A stretch of DNA of 16,706 nt from Bacillota bacterium (GTDB lineage: Bacteria; Bacillota_I; Bacilli_A; Erysipelotrichales; Erysipelotrichaceae): positions 1-16,706 of the forward strand of contig JAEWIH010000049.1 of NCBI GenBank assembly GCA_023387245.1. The letters are read 5' to 3'. How positions within the stretch are numbered: the stretch's first letter is position 1; every line of letters begins with the position of its first letter. The translations under genes were made by a program, and so were the position numbers. Shown here piece by piece: positions 1 to 6,478 of this stretch. The notes beneath the pieces were generated by a model, which was not told where the DNA came from, did no database searches, and saw nothing but the letters and a program-made list of their open reading frames with translations.

Positions 1-437
1 ATTGTGATGCATATAAGCTTTATTATCATAACCAAAAGATTGTTGATGATTATTATCAGATTAAGGATGTTGTTAAGTTTGCTTTGTATGATCCGACATA
101 TAGTTTTTCAAATATCAATATGTTGGATAGTTTAAAATCTAGATTAAGTGTCTTTAATTCAGGACCCGATTGGTATGATATTCAAAATAAAGGTGTTAGT
201 AAGGGCGATAGTTTAGAGAGATGGGCAAAAGAGAATGGCTATAAACAAGAAGAGATTATGGCTTTTGGTGATGCCATGAATGATTTTGAAATGATTAAGT
301 TTGCTGGATATGGAATAGCTATGGGAAATGCTGATGAAAGGGTCAAGGCAGTTGCCAAACATATTACTAGTAGTAATGATGATAATGGTGTTATGATTAT
401 TTTAGAACAATTATTGAAAAACAATTGTGAAATATGA
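1..437 (+). CDS. Cof-type HAD-superfamily phosphatase, C-terminal part (5' end outside window)
   Basis: The frame is open from the window edge (first full codon at 3) to TGA at 435-437, giving 144 residues of a truncated protein. The visible part carries the late HAD motifs of the Cof/YidA-like group: GVSKGDSL, which supplies the motif III lysine, then motif IV FGDAMNDFEMI, then GYGIAMGNADERVK and a closing SNDDNGV. In this family these lie at the end of a protein of about 260-290 residues, so roughly half is missing; the nucleophile DxD motif is upstream. Family members are cytosolic Mg2+-dependent phosphatases acting on sugar phosphates, FMN or PLP, and the substrate cannot be told from this fragment. 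The promoter of the next gene overlaps its stop codon. Confidence 0.9.
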   Translation, partial: CDAYKLYYHNQKIVDDYYQIKDVVKFALYDPTYSFSNINMLDSLKSRLSVFNSGPDWYDIQNKGVSKGDSLERWAKENGYKQEEIMAFGDAMNDFEMIKFAGYGIAMGNADERVKAVAKHITSSNDDNGVMIILEQLLKNNCEI

Positions 438-443
438 GATAAT
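414..443 (+). promoter_or_regulatory. Candidate extended -10 promoter for the 270-aa gene
   Basis: TTGAAA (414-419) is followed after 18 bases by GATAAT (438-443). A TG one base upstream of the hexamer (435-436) makes it an extended -10. It lies inside the 3' end of the HAD gene and uses that gene's TGA stop. The predicted transcript would start near 450, just ahead of the Shine-Dalgarno AGGGGGA at 453-459. Confidence 0.45.
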
Positions 444-464
444 ATAAAGTAGTAGGGGGAATTT

Positions 465-1277
465 ATGGCAATTGTATCAGTGTTGAGTGAAGTGTTAGAT
501 AAGAGAAAGGGTTCTAAAGATTGTTTTTTTAATGGTTTTTTGGAAGATTATTTAAATAGTGATGATGGCTTAAAAAATCCTTATCGTGAGCAGTTATTAT
601 CTCTATTTGAAGATTATCCTGATTTAAGAATAATTATTGATTATCGTTTTAATGTTCATAGAAAGGCTATTACTAATCAAATTATTCGTTATCGAGATGT
701 TTATAAATTACCAGATAATTATTTCGATTTTGGATTAATTTTATATGGTCAGTTTAATGAGCGTGAGATTGCGATTTTGGTTGGTGATGGTGATCGTCCG
801 GTTGATTACTATTTGGCTAGGGGTATGTTTTATTGTATGACCGAACAATATGGATTATTAGAAGAATATCGTTATGATACATTAGTTATTACTGCTAAGC
901 ATATTGTTGAAATTAAATCTTATTTATCTCAGTTATCAAATCGAGTTAGATTAACTAAAATTCAAAATCAGCTTGACAGTCAATATTTTAAAAATTTTGA
1001 AGATTTAGGCAATCAAGTGATGACTTTGGCTCAAGGTTTAAATGATTCTTTAGTTTCTGATATTGAAGCTAATAAAAAAGATAAAGGTTATGTAGTTTAT
1101 AGAAATGTTGCTACATGTTTCTTGTTTAAAAAATTATTATATGTTCAATATATGACTAATAAAGAATTGTTGAATAGTAAAGCTGAAGGTAATATTAAAA
1201 AGCATCGAACTAATGCGAAAGAATATATTGATCAAGTGCCATTTACTCCATTTAGAATGATGTGGAATGCTAAATAA
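465..1277 (+). CDS. Uncharacterised 270-aa soluble protein
   Basis: I do not recognise this protein. It is 270 residues, has no signal peptide or convincing membrane segment, and looks mainly alpha-helical. Visible stretches include a charged N-terminal third with RFNVHRKAITNQIIRYRD, a central GDGDRPVDYYLARGMFYCM segment, and a C-terminal half rich in Lys, Asn and Gln with heptad-like spacing around IKSYLSQLSNRVRLTKIQNQL (coiled coil possible). The ATG is supported by AGGGGGA five bases upstream. It is monocistronic: a candidate promoter lies in the end of the preceding HAD gene and a strong terminator follows at once. Base composition and codon use look like the neighbours, so there is no clear sign of recent transfer. 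No function is proposed. Confidence 0.85.
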   Translation: MAIVSVLSEVLDKRKGSKDCFFNGFLEDYLNSDDGLKNPYREQLLSLFEDYPDLRIIIDYRFNVHRKAITNQIIRYRDVYKLPDNYFDFGLILYGQFNEREIAILVGDGDRPVDYYLARGMFYCMTEQYGLLEEYRYDTLVITAKHIVEIKSYLSQLSNRVRLTKIQNQLDSQYFKNFEDLGNQVMTLAQGLNDSLVSDIEANKKDKGYVVYRNVATCFLFKKLLYVQYMTNKELLNSKAEGNIKKHRTNAKEYIDQVPFTPFRMMWNAK

Positions 1278-1283
1278 TTTAAT

Positions 1284-1325
1284 AAAACTTCATTATTACT
1301 TTTAAAAGTATAATGGAGTTTTTTA
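1284..1325 (+). terminator. Rho-independent terminator after the 270-aa gene
   Basis: An approximately 20-base arm (1284-1303) pairs with 1304-1323, with one bulge and one G-U pair, followed by a T-rich tail. It starts seven bases after the stop codon and insulates the downstream ABC cassette from upstream transcription. Confidence 0.85.
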
Positions 1326-1360
1326 TATTCTATAATTTTTATAAAAATTTTGCATGTTAC

Positions 1361-1389
1361 TTGTTATTTAAAAAGTAATTACTTATAAT
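1361..1389 (+). promoter_or_regulatory. Near-consensus sigma-A type promoter of the peptide/ABC cassette
   Basis: TTGTTA (1361-1366), a 17-base spacer, then a perfect TATAAT (1384-1389). Transcription would start near 1396, leaving a 5' leader of about 36 bases made of an A-rich stretch, the Shine-Dalgarno AAGGAG (1409-1414) and the (TA)9 tract. This is among the best promoters in the window. Confidence 0.7.
1373..1384. promoter_or_regulatory. 12-bp palindrome in the promoter spacer (possible operator)
   Basis: AAGTAATTACTT reads the same on both strands and lies between the -35 and -10, overlapping the first base of the -10. A further TTACTT (1357-1362) lies upstream and can pair with AAGTAA at 1373-1378. 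This position suits a dimeric repressor, for example of the GntR/YtrA or MarR type that often controls small ABC cassettes, but no regulator gene is present here. In AT-rich DNA a 12-bp palindrome could also arise by chance. Confidence 0.35.
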
Positions 1390-1414
1390 AAAAACAAACA
1401 AAAATAAAAAGGAG

Positions 1415-1433
1415 TATATATATATATATATAT
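1415..1433. repeat. (TA)9 dinucleotide tract between Shine-Dalgarno and start codon
   Basis: Nineteen bases of strictly alternating T and A run from the end of AAGGAG (1414) into the ATG at 1432. They set the SD-to-ATG distance at 17 bases, about twice the usual 5-9. Such tracts change length by slipped-strand mispairing, and UA repeats in RNA can fold on themselves. No other simple repeat of this length was noticed in the window. Confidence 0.8.
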
Positions 1434-1578
1434 GAACAAAAAAAGATTATCCAACTTAGTGACCATAAATAGATCTATGTTTATAGTAAAAGGAATATTT
1501 GAAAAAAAATTATTAGATCGCTATGCTATGCTAATCAACACAAACATTGAAGTAAAAAATTATTATTTATCATATTAA
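1432..1578 (+). CDS. Small peptide gene (48 aa) heading the ABC cassette
   Basis: ATG at 1432 opens a 48-codon frame ending in TAA (1576-1578), beginning MNKKRLSNLVTINRSMF and ending NYYLSY. It is preceded by a strong promoter and an AAGGAG, though 17 bases away, and its stop is two bases from the ATG of the permease gene, which has no Shine-Dalgarno of its own; this suggests translational coupling. The peptide is basic at its N-terminus, has no cysteine, no double-glycine leader and no clear membrane segment. Position and size fit a precursor peptide of an exported bacteriocin or pheromone, a self-regulating leader peptide, or a decayed gene remnant. I do not recognise the sequence. No modification enzyme is encoded nearby. 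Confidence 0.5.
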   Translation: MNKKRLSNLVTINRSMFIVKGIFEKKLLDRYAMLINTNIEVKNYYLSY

Positions 1579-1580
1579 TC

Positions 1581-2438
1581 ATGTTTAAAAATAGTAAAAT
1601 TTATAAAATAACATGTTTGTTATTACTTTGTCTAGGAGTGTCTATAATTTGTTTATTAATTATTAATCCTAGTAATATACATAGTGCCTTTGACAATTTT
1701 GAAGCGATAGCTACTGGTCAATCTAAATTGAAATTTGGTGGTATAGTTGCTTTTAAAGAAATTTATCGCGGAGTTAGTACGATTTTCTTTAATCTGCTTG
1801 TATTAACGGTTATTCCACTTATTTCTCATTATATTAGTTGTATTAATCGTATAAAAGGCAGCGATAATTTTATTGTTACTCGAATCGGATTAGCTAAATA
1901 TTATTTAACATCAGTTTTTGATTCTATTAAAGATATATGGTATTATCCGATTATTATTAATTTTTTCGCTTTATTTGTAATTAGTTTTGATATACCTATT
2001 TTCGGTGAAGGATTTAAGAATGGTTTTATTTATTTAGTTGATAGTGATGTTATTAATTTTCTGTTATTGACTTTCTTTCAAATTATAAGTTGGAGTATTT
2101 TAAATATTTATTGTTTTTTATTTTCTCAATTAATTCATAATAAATATGTTTATTCTTTATTTTTACTATTATTTAGTCTGTTGTTAATTTTAGTTGTTAA
2201 TGGTGGGCTTGCACTTTTAACAGAAGCCGGATTATTTACTCACAGTTTTATTTCAGCTAATGCCTATTGGTTTAATTTAATTATTCCCTATTTTTTAGTT
2301 GCTCCTGGGGCTATTGATTTGTTTACTTATCCAGATGAGATGAGATTAATATTCATAATTTGTTTACTAGTTGTCCATATAATTATTTTAGGGGTCTCTA
2401 TCTATTATACTTATAAAAGGCGCACTAAATTTAATTAG
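1581..2438 (+). CDS. ABC-2-like transporter permease, six predicted TM segments
   Basis: This 285-residue protein has hydrophobic segments at about 10-28, 67-88, 122-140, 157-182, 188-212 and 256-277, the six-helix arrangement of ABC-2-type exporters. The segment after TM2 (INRIKGSDNFIVTRIGLAKYY) resembles the cytosolic coupling region of permeases partnered with BcrA/YydI-like ATPases. A loop of about 40 residues between TM1 and TM2 is probably extracytoplasmic. The ATG follows the peptide gene's stop by two bases and has no Shine-Dalgarno, so it probably depends on coupling. It should pair with the ATPase at 2532 for peptide or lipid export, or for immunity. Substrate is unknown. An alternative is a bacitracin-type resistance pump, but no two-component system is visible. 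Confidence 0.75.
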   Translation: MFKNSKIYKITCLLLLCLGVSIICLLIINPSNIHSAFDNFEAIATGQSKLKFGGIVAFKEIYRGVSTIFFNLLVLTVIPLISHYISCINRIKGSDNFIVTRIGLAKYYLTSVFDSIKDIWYYPIIINFFALFVISFDIPIFGEGFKNGFIYLVDSDVINFLLLTFFQIISWSILNIYCFLFSQLIHNKYVYSLFLLLFSLLLILVVNGGLALLTEAGLFTHSFISANAYWFNLIIPYFLVAPGAIDLFTYPDEMRLIFIICLLVVHIIILGVSIYYTYKRRTKFN

Positions 2439-2531
2439 GATATGTTTATAACGAATATGCATTATTATCTTTTGTGATAGGTTTGAATATTAAGTACTCA
2501 TTCTGTTTGAACGTATTTTTAGGAGGAATTG

Positions 2532-3140
2532 ATGAAAAAAGAAATTATAAGAATGGAAAAAATTGTTAAAAAGTTCAATAAGAACATTATTTTAAACAAT
2601 CTAGATTTTAATGTTTATGAAAACGATGTAATTTATATTAAAGGTATTAATGGTAGCGGTAAATCAACATTATTAAAAATTATAGCTAAATTATTAAATA
2701 TTGATGCAGGCAGATTTAGTATTGATAACAATTTAAATATTGGAGCATTAATCGAAAATCCTAACTTTGCTGATTATTCTAATATATATGAAAATCTATC
2801 CTTTTTATACAATTTAAAAAGCAAAATGAATTATGAAAAAGTGGCACAATTATGTAGTCGTTTTTCTTTAAATTTAAAAGATCGTCAAATTATTAAAAAA
2901 TATTCGATTGGTATGAAACAAAAAATGGGGATTATACAAGCTATAATGGAAGACCAAAATTTAATTTTGTTAGATGAACCGACTAGAGGTTTAGACCAAG
3001 AATCGCTTGAAGTTTTTAGGAATTTAATGATGGAATTAATTCGTCAAAATAAAACAATAATTATCGCATCGCATGATTTTATTGATATTGGATATAATAA
3101 AAAGTTTGAGTTAAAGAGTGGGTTACTAAGTGAGATTTAA
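2532..3140 (+). CDS. ABC transporter ATP-binding protein (short, 202 aa)
   Basis: The ATPase of the cassette energises export by the flanking membrane proteins. Motifs are in order: Walker A GINGSGKST (38-46), a Q-loop region ALIENPNF (72-79) where Glu appears to replace the usual Gln, signature YSIGMKQKM (124-132), Walker B LILLDEPTRGLD (144-155), and the switch histidine in ASHD (179-182). At 202 residues it lacks the C-terminal extension of BcrA-type ATPases and matches the short YydI-like size class. The start is set at the ATG preceded by AGGAGG (2521-2526) with five bases between, rather than the in-frame TTG just before it. The 93-base gap after the permease holds a GTTTGAA direct repeat (2481, 2505) but no clear promoter or terminator. 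Its 3' end overlaps the next gene by 11 bases. Confidence 0.92.
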   Translation: MKKEIIRMEKIVKKFNKNIILNNLDFNVYENDVIYIKGINGSGKSTLLKIIAKLLNIDAGRFSIDNNLNIGALIENPNFADYSNIYENLSFLYNLKSKMNYEKVAQLCSRFSLNLKDRQIIKKYSIGMKQKMGIIQAIMEDQNLILLDEPTRGLDQESLEVFRNLMMELIRQNKTIIIASHDFIDIGYNKKFELKSGLLSEI

Positions 3141-3612
3141 GTTAATTTTAAGAATCTATAAATATTATTTAGCGATTGTATTTTTATTGTTTTTATATAC
3201 ATATTTTAGAATTGATTCAGTTAAGCAATTTTTTGTTTTTGATATCCAGAAACATCCTGGATTTAGTTTGGGTATAATCTTTGTTTCCATACTTCAAATT
3301 AGTAAATTTTACTTATATGAATTGTATATGCAATTTATATTATCATTGAAATCGATGATTAAGATTCGCAGAAATGATTTATATAATAAGTTAATTTTTA
3401 TATCGATTTGTATATTTTCATATGTCATATTTATTCTCGATTTAATTATTTGTTATGACTTTGCGATAATTATTATCAGTCAATGTTTATTATTCATCCT
3501 CTTTAATATTCTAAGATTTAAATTTAAAAGTCCATTTATTAATAATTTATTTGTTTTTGCTTATATTACTTCTATTTTGGGCTTTAACACATTAATGCTA
3601 ACAGGGTTTTAA
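3130..3612 (+). CDS. Half-size hydrophobic membrane protein of the ABC cassette
   Basis: A 160-residue, very hydrophobic protein with four or five predicted TM segments (about 7-24, 47-68, 88-108, 110-128, 138-157). The GTG start lies inside the 3' end of the ATPase gene (11-base overlap), with only a weak GAGTGGG-like Shine-Dalgarno, so translation is probably coupled. Between its second and third TM segments, SLKSMIKIRRNDLYNK mirrors the basic post-TM2 segment of the first permease. It may therefore be a reduced second permease subunit forming an asymmetric exporter, or a dedicated immunity protein. No named family is recognised. Its TAA stop lies at the apex of the terminator hairpin and overlaps the stop of the convergent yigZ gene by four bases. 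Confidence 0.7.
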   Translation: MRFKLILRIYKYYLAIVFLLFLYTYFRIDSVKQFFVFDIQKHPGFSLGIIFVSILQISKFYLYELYMQFILSLKSMIKIRRNDLYNKLIFISICIFSYVIFILDLIICYDFAIIIISQCLLFILFNILRFKFKSPFINNLFVFAYITSILGFNTLMLTGF

Positions 3613-3623
3613 CCCTGTTTTTT
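3600..3623 (+). terminator. Terminator at the convergent gene junction
   Basis: AACAGGGTT (3600-3608) and AACCCTGTT (3611-3619) form a perfect 9-bp inverted repeat, followed by T3618-T3623. Both converging genes stop inside it. The T-tract favours the plus strand; on the minus strand the hairpin is not followed by a good U-run, so termination of yigZ here would be weaker. Confidence 0.8.
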
Positions 3624-4214
3624 AATGAACTTAATTTCTGAATTCAAAAATTTAAAATCAACTAAATGGCCACCATCAATTAAAAACTGTTCTAATAATT
3701 GTTGATTCGTAGTTTCAATTACATAAGCAGCATTATGATCATATTCTCTTTTAATAATCCGACAATTGATCGGCAATTTATTTTCAATATAACTCATAAT
3801 ATTAAACGGCACATTAACTCGATAAAAAAATATTTTTGTCTCTTCTAATATTTCGGCTATTTTTAATGATTCAGTTACACTATTACTATAAGCCCTAATA
3901 AGTCCGCCTTTACCAAGCAAAACACCACCAAAATAACGCACAACCACAGCCAAAACATTAATTATATCATTACCAATTAATACCGATAACATCGGTAGTC
4001 CTGCAGTAGATGCCGGTTCATTATCATCATTACTTCTATCAATATTTAATAATCTATAAGCACTACAATGATGTCTAGCTTTTGGATGAATTTTTTTAAT
4101 ATTATTAATCTTTTCTTTAGCCTCTTCTTCATTTTGAATCGGTATTAAATAAGTAATAAATATTGATTTGTTAATAATAATTTTATTCTCAACCGCTCTA
4201 GCAATAGTTTTCAT
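3609..4214 (-). CDS. yigZ: YigZ/YvyE (IMPACT, UPF0029) family protein
   Basis: The 201-residue length and motifs are those of bacterial YigZ: an N-terminal IMPACT domain with KARHHCSAYRL (about 45-55), DDNEPASTAGLPML, and VVRYFGGVLLGKGGLIRAYS, followed by the small UPF0029-like C-terminal domain with alternating strands. Family members are cytosolic and related to eukaryotic IMPACT, a regulator of translation stress signalling; the bacterial role is unsettled. The gene stands alone on the minus strand. Its ATG has no Shine-Dalgarno, and the best promoter places the transcript start at or next to the ATG, so it may be leaderless. Its last codons (KKQG) are encoded by the right arm and T-tract of the cassette terminator. 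Confidence 0.93.
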   Translation of the reverse strand: MKTIARAVENKIIINKSIFITYLIPIQNEEEAKEKINNIKKIHPKARHHCSAYRLLNIDRSNDDNEPASTAGLPMLSVLIGNDIINVLAVVVRYFGGVLLGKGGLIRAYSNSVTESLKIAEILEETKIFFYRVNVPFNIMSYIENKLPINCRIIKREYDHNAAYVIETTNQQLLEQFLIDGGHLVDFKFLNSEIKFIKKQG

Positions 4215-4220
4215 ATTATT

Positions 4221-4249
4221 AGTTTAACAAATTTGAATAATCGTGTAAA
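4221..4249 (-). promoter_or_regulatory. Promoter of yigZ, interleaved with the degV promoter
   Basis: On the minus strand TTTACA (complement of 4244-4249), a 17-base spacer, then TAAACT (complement of 4221-4226). The -10 ends six bases before the ATG, pointing to a leaderless or nearly leaderless message. Its -35 overlaps the -10 of the opposite promoter and its -10 overlaps the opposite -35. Confidence 0.5.
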
Positions 4250-4251
4250 AT
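4224..4251 (+). promoter_or_regulatory. Promoter of the degV-rpiB-nfo block
   Basis: TTAACA (4224-4229), a 16-base spacer, then TAAAAT (4246-4251): five of six matches in each hexamer. Transcription would start near 4258, immediately before the AAGGGGTGA Shine-Dalgarno of degV (from 4258). It occupies the same DNA as the yigZ promoter in opposite orientation. Confidence 0.55.
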
Positions 4252-4273
4252 AGTTATAAGGGGTGATAGAAAA

Positions 4274-5137
4274 ATGAAATATGCGATAATTATGGATAGT
4301 AGTAATAATTTTATGAACGATAACACTATTTGTATGGATAATTTATTTCCTTTATATTTAAGAATTGAAGGTCAAAATCAATCATATCGTGATGGACTAG
4401 ATATTCATGCACAACAGCTATATCAATTAATGGAGCATGGGCATGATTTTAAAACGTCTCTACCATCTCTCTATGACATCGAAGAAACGGTAGATAAAAT
4501 TATTTCTCTAGGATATGATTCTATATTATTGATTGTTATTTCTAGAGGATTATCCTCAACATGTGATACTATTGAAAGCATTTGTATTAATAAGGGTATT
4601 AGTTGTAAAGTTGTGGATACTAAATCTTCAGCAGAAATTGCGTTGACTTGTGTAAAAAAAGCTCAAAGCTTATTAGCACAAGGAGTTGACATTGAACAAG
4701 TTATTAAAGAATTGAATTTAATTATAAATAATTCAGGAACTTTTATTATTCCATCTAATTTAAAACAATTAGTCAAAAGCGGTCGAATTAGTAACATAGC
4801 TGCTTCGCTTGCTCATTTATTAAAAATAGTACCAATTTTACACTTATCTAATGAAACAGATGGTAAAATCGAAGTTTTTGAAAAAGTAAGAACCGAAAAA
4901 AAGGCTTGGAATGTTGTTATCAATTTTTTAAGAGAAAAAGGCATGTCATTTAATGATCGAATTTGTTTAGCCCACACTTTATGTTTAGAAAAGGCTAATC
5001 AGTTGAAATCTTTAATTGAACAAGAACTAGGAATTATGAACATTTATTTTTGTGATTTAGTTCCGGTAGTTGGTGTACATACTGGTTTAGGATGTGTTGC
5101 CTTACAGTGGATAAAGGAGGGTTTAGAATGCGAATAG
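4274..5137 (+). CDS. DegV family fatty-acid-binding protein
   Basis: The 287-residue length is typical of DegV/FakB proteins, cytosolic two-domain proteins that hold a fatty acid; FakB members present it to the kinase FakA for entry into phospholipid synthesis. Seen here: N-terminal IIMDSSNNF in the place of the usual DST motif, KTSLPS (60-65) matching the TSxPS lipid-head-group motif, LVKSGRIS in the second domain, and a C-terminal VVGVHTGLGCVAL matching the family's HtGpG end. The ATG has AAGGGGTGA upstream. It begins a run of tightly packed genes and overlaps rpiB by ten bases, the rpiB Shine-Dalgarno lying within its coding sequence. No fakA gene is in the window, so partner and acyl specificity are unknown. 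Confidence 0.92.
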   Translation: MKYAIIMDSSNNFMNDNTICMDNLFPLYLRIEGQNQSYRDGLDIHAQQLYQLMEHGHDFKTSLPSLYDIEETVDKIISLGYDSILLIVISRGLSSTCDTIESICINKGISCKVVDTKSSAEIALTCVKKAQSLLAQGVDIEQVIKELNLIINNSGTFIIPSNLKQLVKSGRISNIAASLAHLLKIVPILHLSNETDGKIEVFEKVRTEKKAWNVVINFLREKGMSFNDRICLAHTLCLEKANQLKSLIEQELGIMNIYFCDLVPVVGVHTGLGCVALQWIKEGLECE

Positions 5138-5577
5138 GTATAGCTAATGATCATGCTGGCCCACAATTAAAAAAGGTAGTAGCTAACTATATTCAATCAT
5201 TAGGTCATGAAGTTATTAATTATGGTATTGATGATAATACTAGTGTAGACTATCCTGATTATGGTCGCTTGGTTGCCAATGCGATTGTTAATGGTGAAAT
5301 TGATTTAGGTGTTTTAATTTGTGGCACAGGTTTAGGTATTTCGATTGCTGCGAATAAAGTTAAAGGAATTCGAGCGGCTTGTGTATCAGAAACGACTTCG
5401 GCCCGTTTGGCACGTGAACATAATCGTTGCCAAATTGTAGCTTTTGGGGCCAGAATAGTTGGGGAAGAATTGGCTAAAGATATTGTTAAAACCTTTTTAG
5501 AGGCGGTTCCTATTGGTGGTCGCCATGATTTACGTGTATCAAAAATAGAACAGGATTGTGGGTGTTATTGTGATTGA
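5128..5577 (+). CDS. rpiB: Ribose-5-phosphate isomerase B
   Basis: Interconverts ribulose 5-phosphate and ribose 5-phosphate in the non-oxidative pentose phosphate pathway. The 149-residue protein has the RpiB/LacAB fold markers: NDHAG (7-11), DYPDYG (41-46), the catalytic cysteine in CGTGLG (C65), REHNRC with H98, and GARIVG. The start is the ATG at 5128, preceded seven bases away by a perfect AAAGGAGG (5113-5120) and giving the family N-terminus MRIGIANDHAG; an earlier in-frame start would add an implausible 12 residues. It overlaps degV by ten bases and nfo by eight. The tail ends in DCGCYCD, three cysteines within five residues, which I do not associate with this family. Confidence 0.95.
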   Translation: MRIGIANDHAGPQLKKVVANYIQSLGHEVINYGIDDNTSVDYPDYGRLVANAIVNGEIDLGVLICGTGLGISIAANKVKGIRAACVSETTSARLAREHNRCQIVAFGARIVGEELAKDIVKTFLEAVPIGGRHDLRVSKIEQDCGCYCD

Positions 5578-6445
5578 TTTAAAAATAGGTAGTCATGTTG
5601 GGATGAATGGTCCCGATTATTTAGTAGGTGCTTATAATGAGGCTAAGTCATATAATGCCAATGCCTTTATGATTTATTCAGGCGCACCTCAAAATACGAA
5701 ACGAGTAGCTACTACTAAATTTAAAATTGAAGAAGCCTATCAACAAATGATAAATGATGGTTTTTGTGTTGATAATATTATTTTACATGCTCCTTATATT
5801 ATCAATTTAGCTAATACTATTAAGCCAGAAACTTTTGAACTAGCAACTTCATTTTTAGTAACAGAAATTAAAAGGGCTCAAGATTTGCGTGTTAAAACGA
5901 TTGTATTGCATCCAGGTAGCCATGTTGGTGCTGGTGTTGAAGCAGGATTAGATCAAATAGTTAAAGGTTTAAATATTGTATTTGATAGTATTGATGTTAA
6001 GGATACTAAAATTGCTTTGGAAACGATGAGTGGTAAAGGTAGTGAATGTGGTTCTAGATTTGAGGAATTAAAATATATTCTAGATCATGTTAAAGATAAT
6101 TCTTGGTTAGGTGTTTGTTTAGATACTTGTCATATTCATGATGCAGGTTATGACTTAAATGATTTTGATAATATTCTAGATGAATTTGATCGGATTATTG
6201 GTTTAGATAGATTGTTGGTTTTGCATGTTAATGATTCTAAAAATGAAATGGCTTCTCATAAGGATAGGCATGAGAATTTAGGTTATGGCAAAATTGGTTA
6301 TGAAAATTTATTGAAAGTTTTTTATCATCCACGTTTGCTACATTTAGTTAAAATTTTAGAAACTCCATATAATAATGATCAACCACCTTATTTTGAAGAA
6401 ATTTTAGCTGTTAGGAACAAAGTTTTACCAAAAATTAATAAATAA
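5570..6445 (+). CDS. nfo: Endonuclease IV (AP endonuclease, family 2)
   Basis: Cleaves DNA 5' of abasic sites in base excision repair, using three zinc ions in a TIM barrel. The candidate zinc ligands, placed by matching the E. coli Nfo pattern, are all present: H73 (LHAPY), H114 (LHPGS), E151 (ETMSGKG), D185 and H188 (CLDTCHIHDAGYD), H219 (LHVNDSK), D232 and H234 (KDRHENLGYG) and E264 (LETP). Length is 291 residues against about 285 in E. coli. The start is uncertain: GTG at 5570 gives MIDLKIGSHV, matching the usual MLKIGSHV-type N-terminus, while GTG at 5558 would add four residues; neither has a strong Shine-Dalgarno. The eight-base overlap with rpiB implies coupled translation. It sits oddly between two pentose phosphate genes. 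Confidence 0.94.
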   Translation: MIDLKIGSHVGMNGPDYLVGAYNEAKSYNANAFMIYSGAPQNTKRVATTKFKIEEAYQQMINDGFCVDNIILHAPYIINLANTIKPETFELATSFLVTEIKRAQDLRVKTIVLHPGSHVGAGVEAGLDQIVKGLNIVFDSIDVKDTKIALETMSGKGSECGSRFEELKYILDHVKDNSWLGVCLDTCHIHDAGYDLNDFDNILDEFDRIIGLDRLLVLHVNDSKNEMASHKDRHENLGYGKIGYENLLKVFYHPRLLHLVKILETPYNNDQPPYFEEILAVRNKVLPKINK

Positions 6446-6478
6446 TCATAACCGAAGTTATTAAGTATGCTTATAAAT

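Noticed and set aside
239..424. 61-codon frame on the minus strand inside the HAD gene
   Set aside because: Shadow of a clear HAD motif IV coding region, with no start signals.
1578..1584. Possible frameshift joining the 48-aa peptide to the permease
   Set aside because: The permease has a normal N-terminus with TM1 soon after its ATG, and the TAA-to-ATG gap of two bases is a standard coupling arrangement. Upstream in its frame a TGA occurs at 1548, so no longer protein is implied.
2439..2531. Separate promoter or terminator between permease and ATPase genes
   Set aside because: Only a GTTTGAA direct repeat 24 bases apart is visible; no -35/-10 pair with acceptable spacing and no hairpin followed by Ts.
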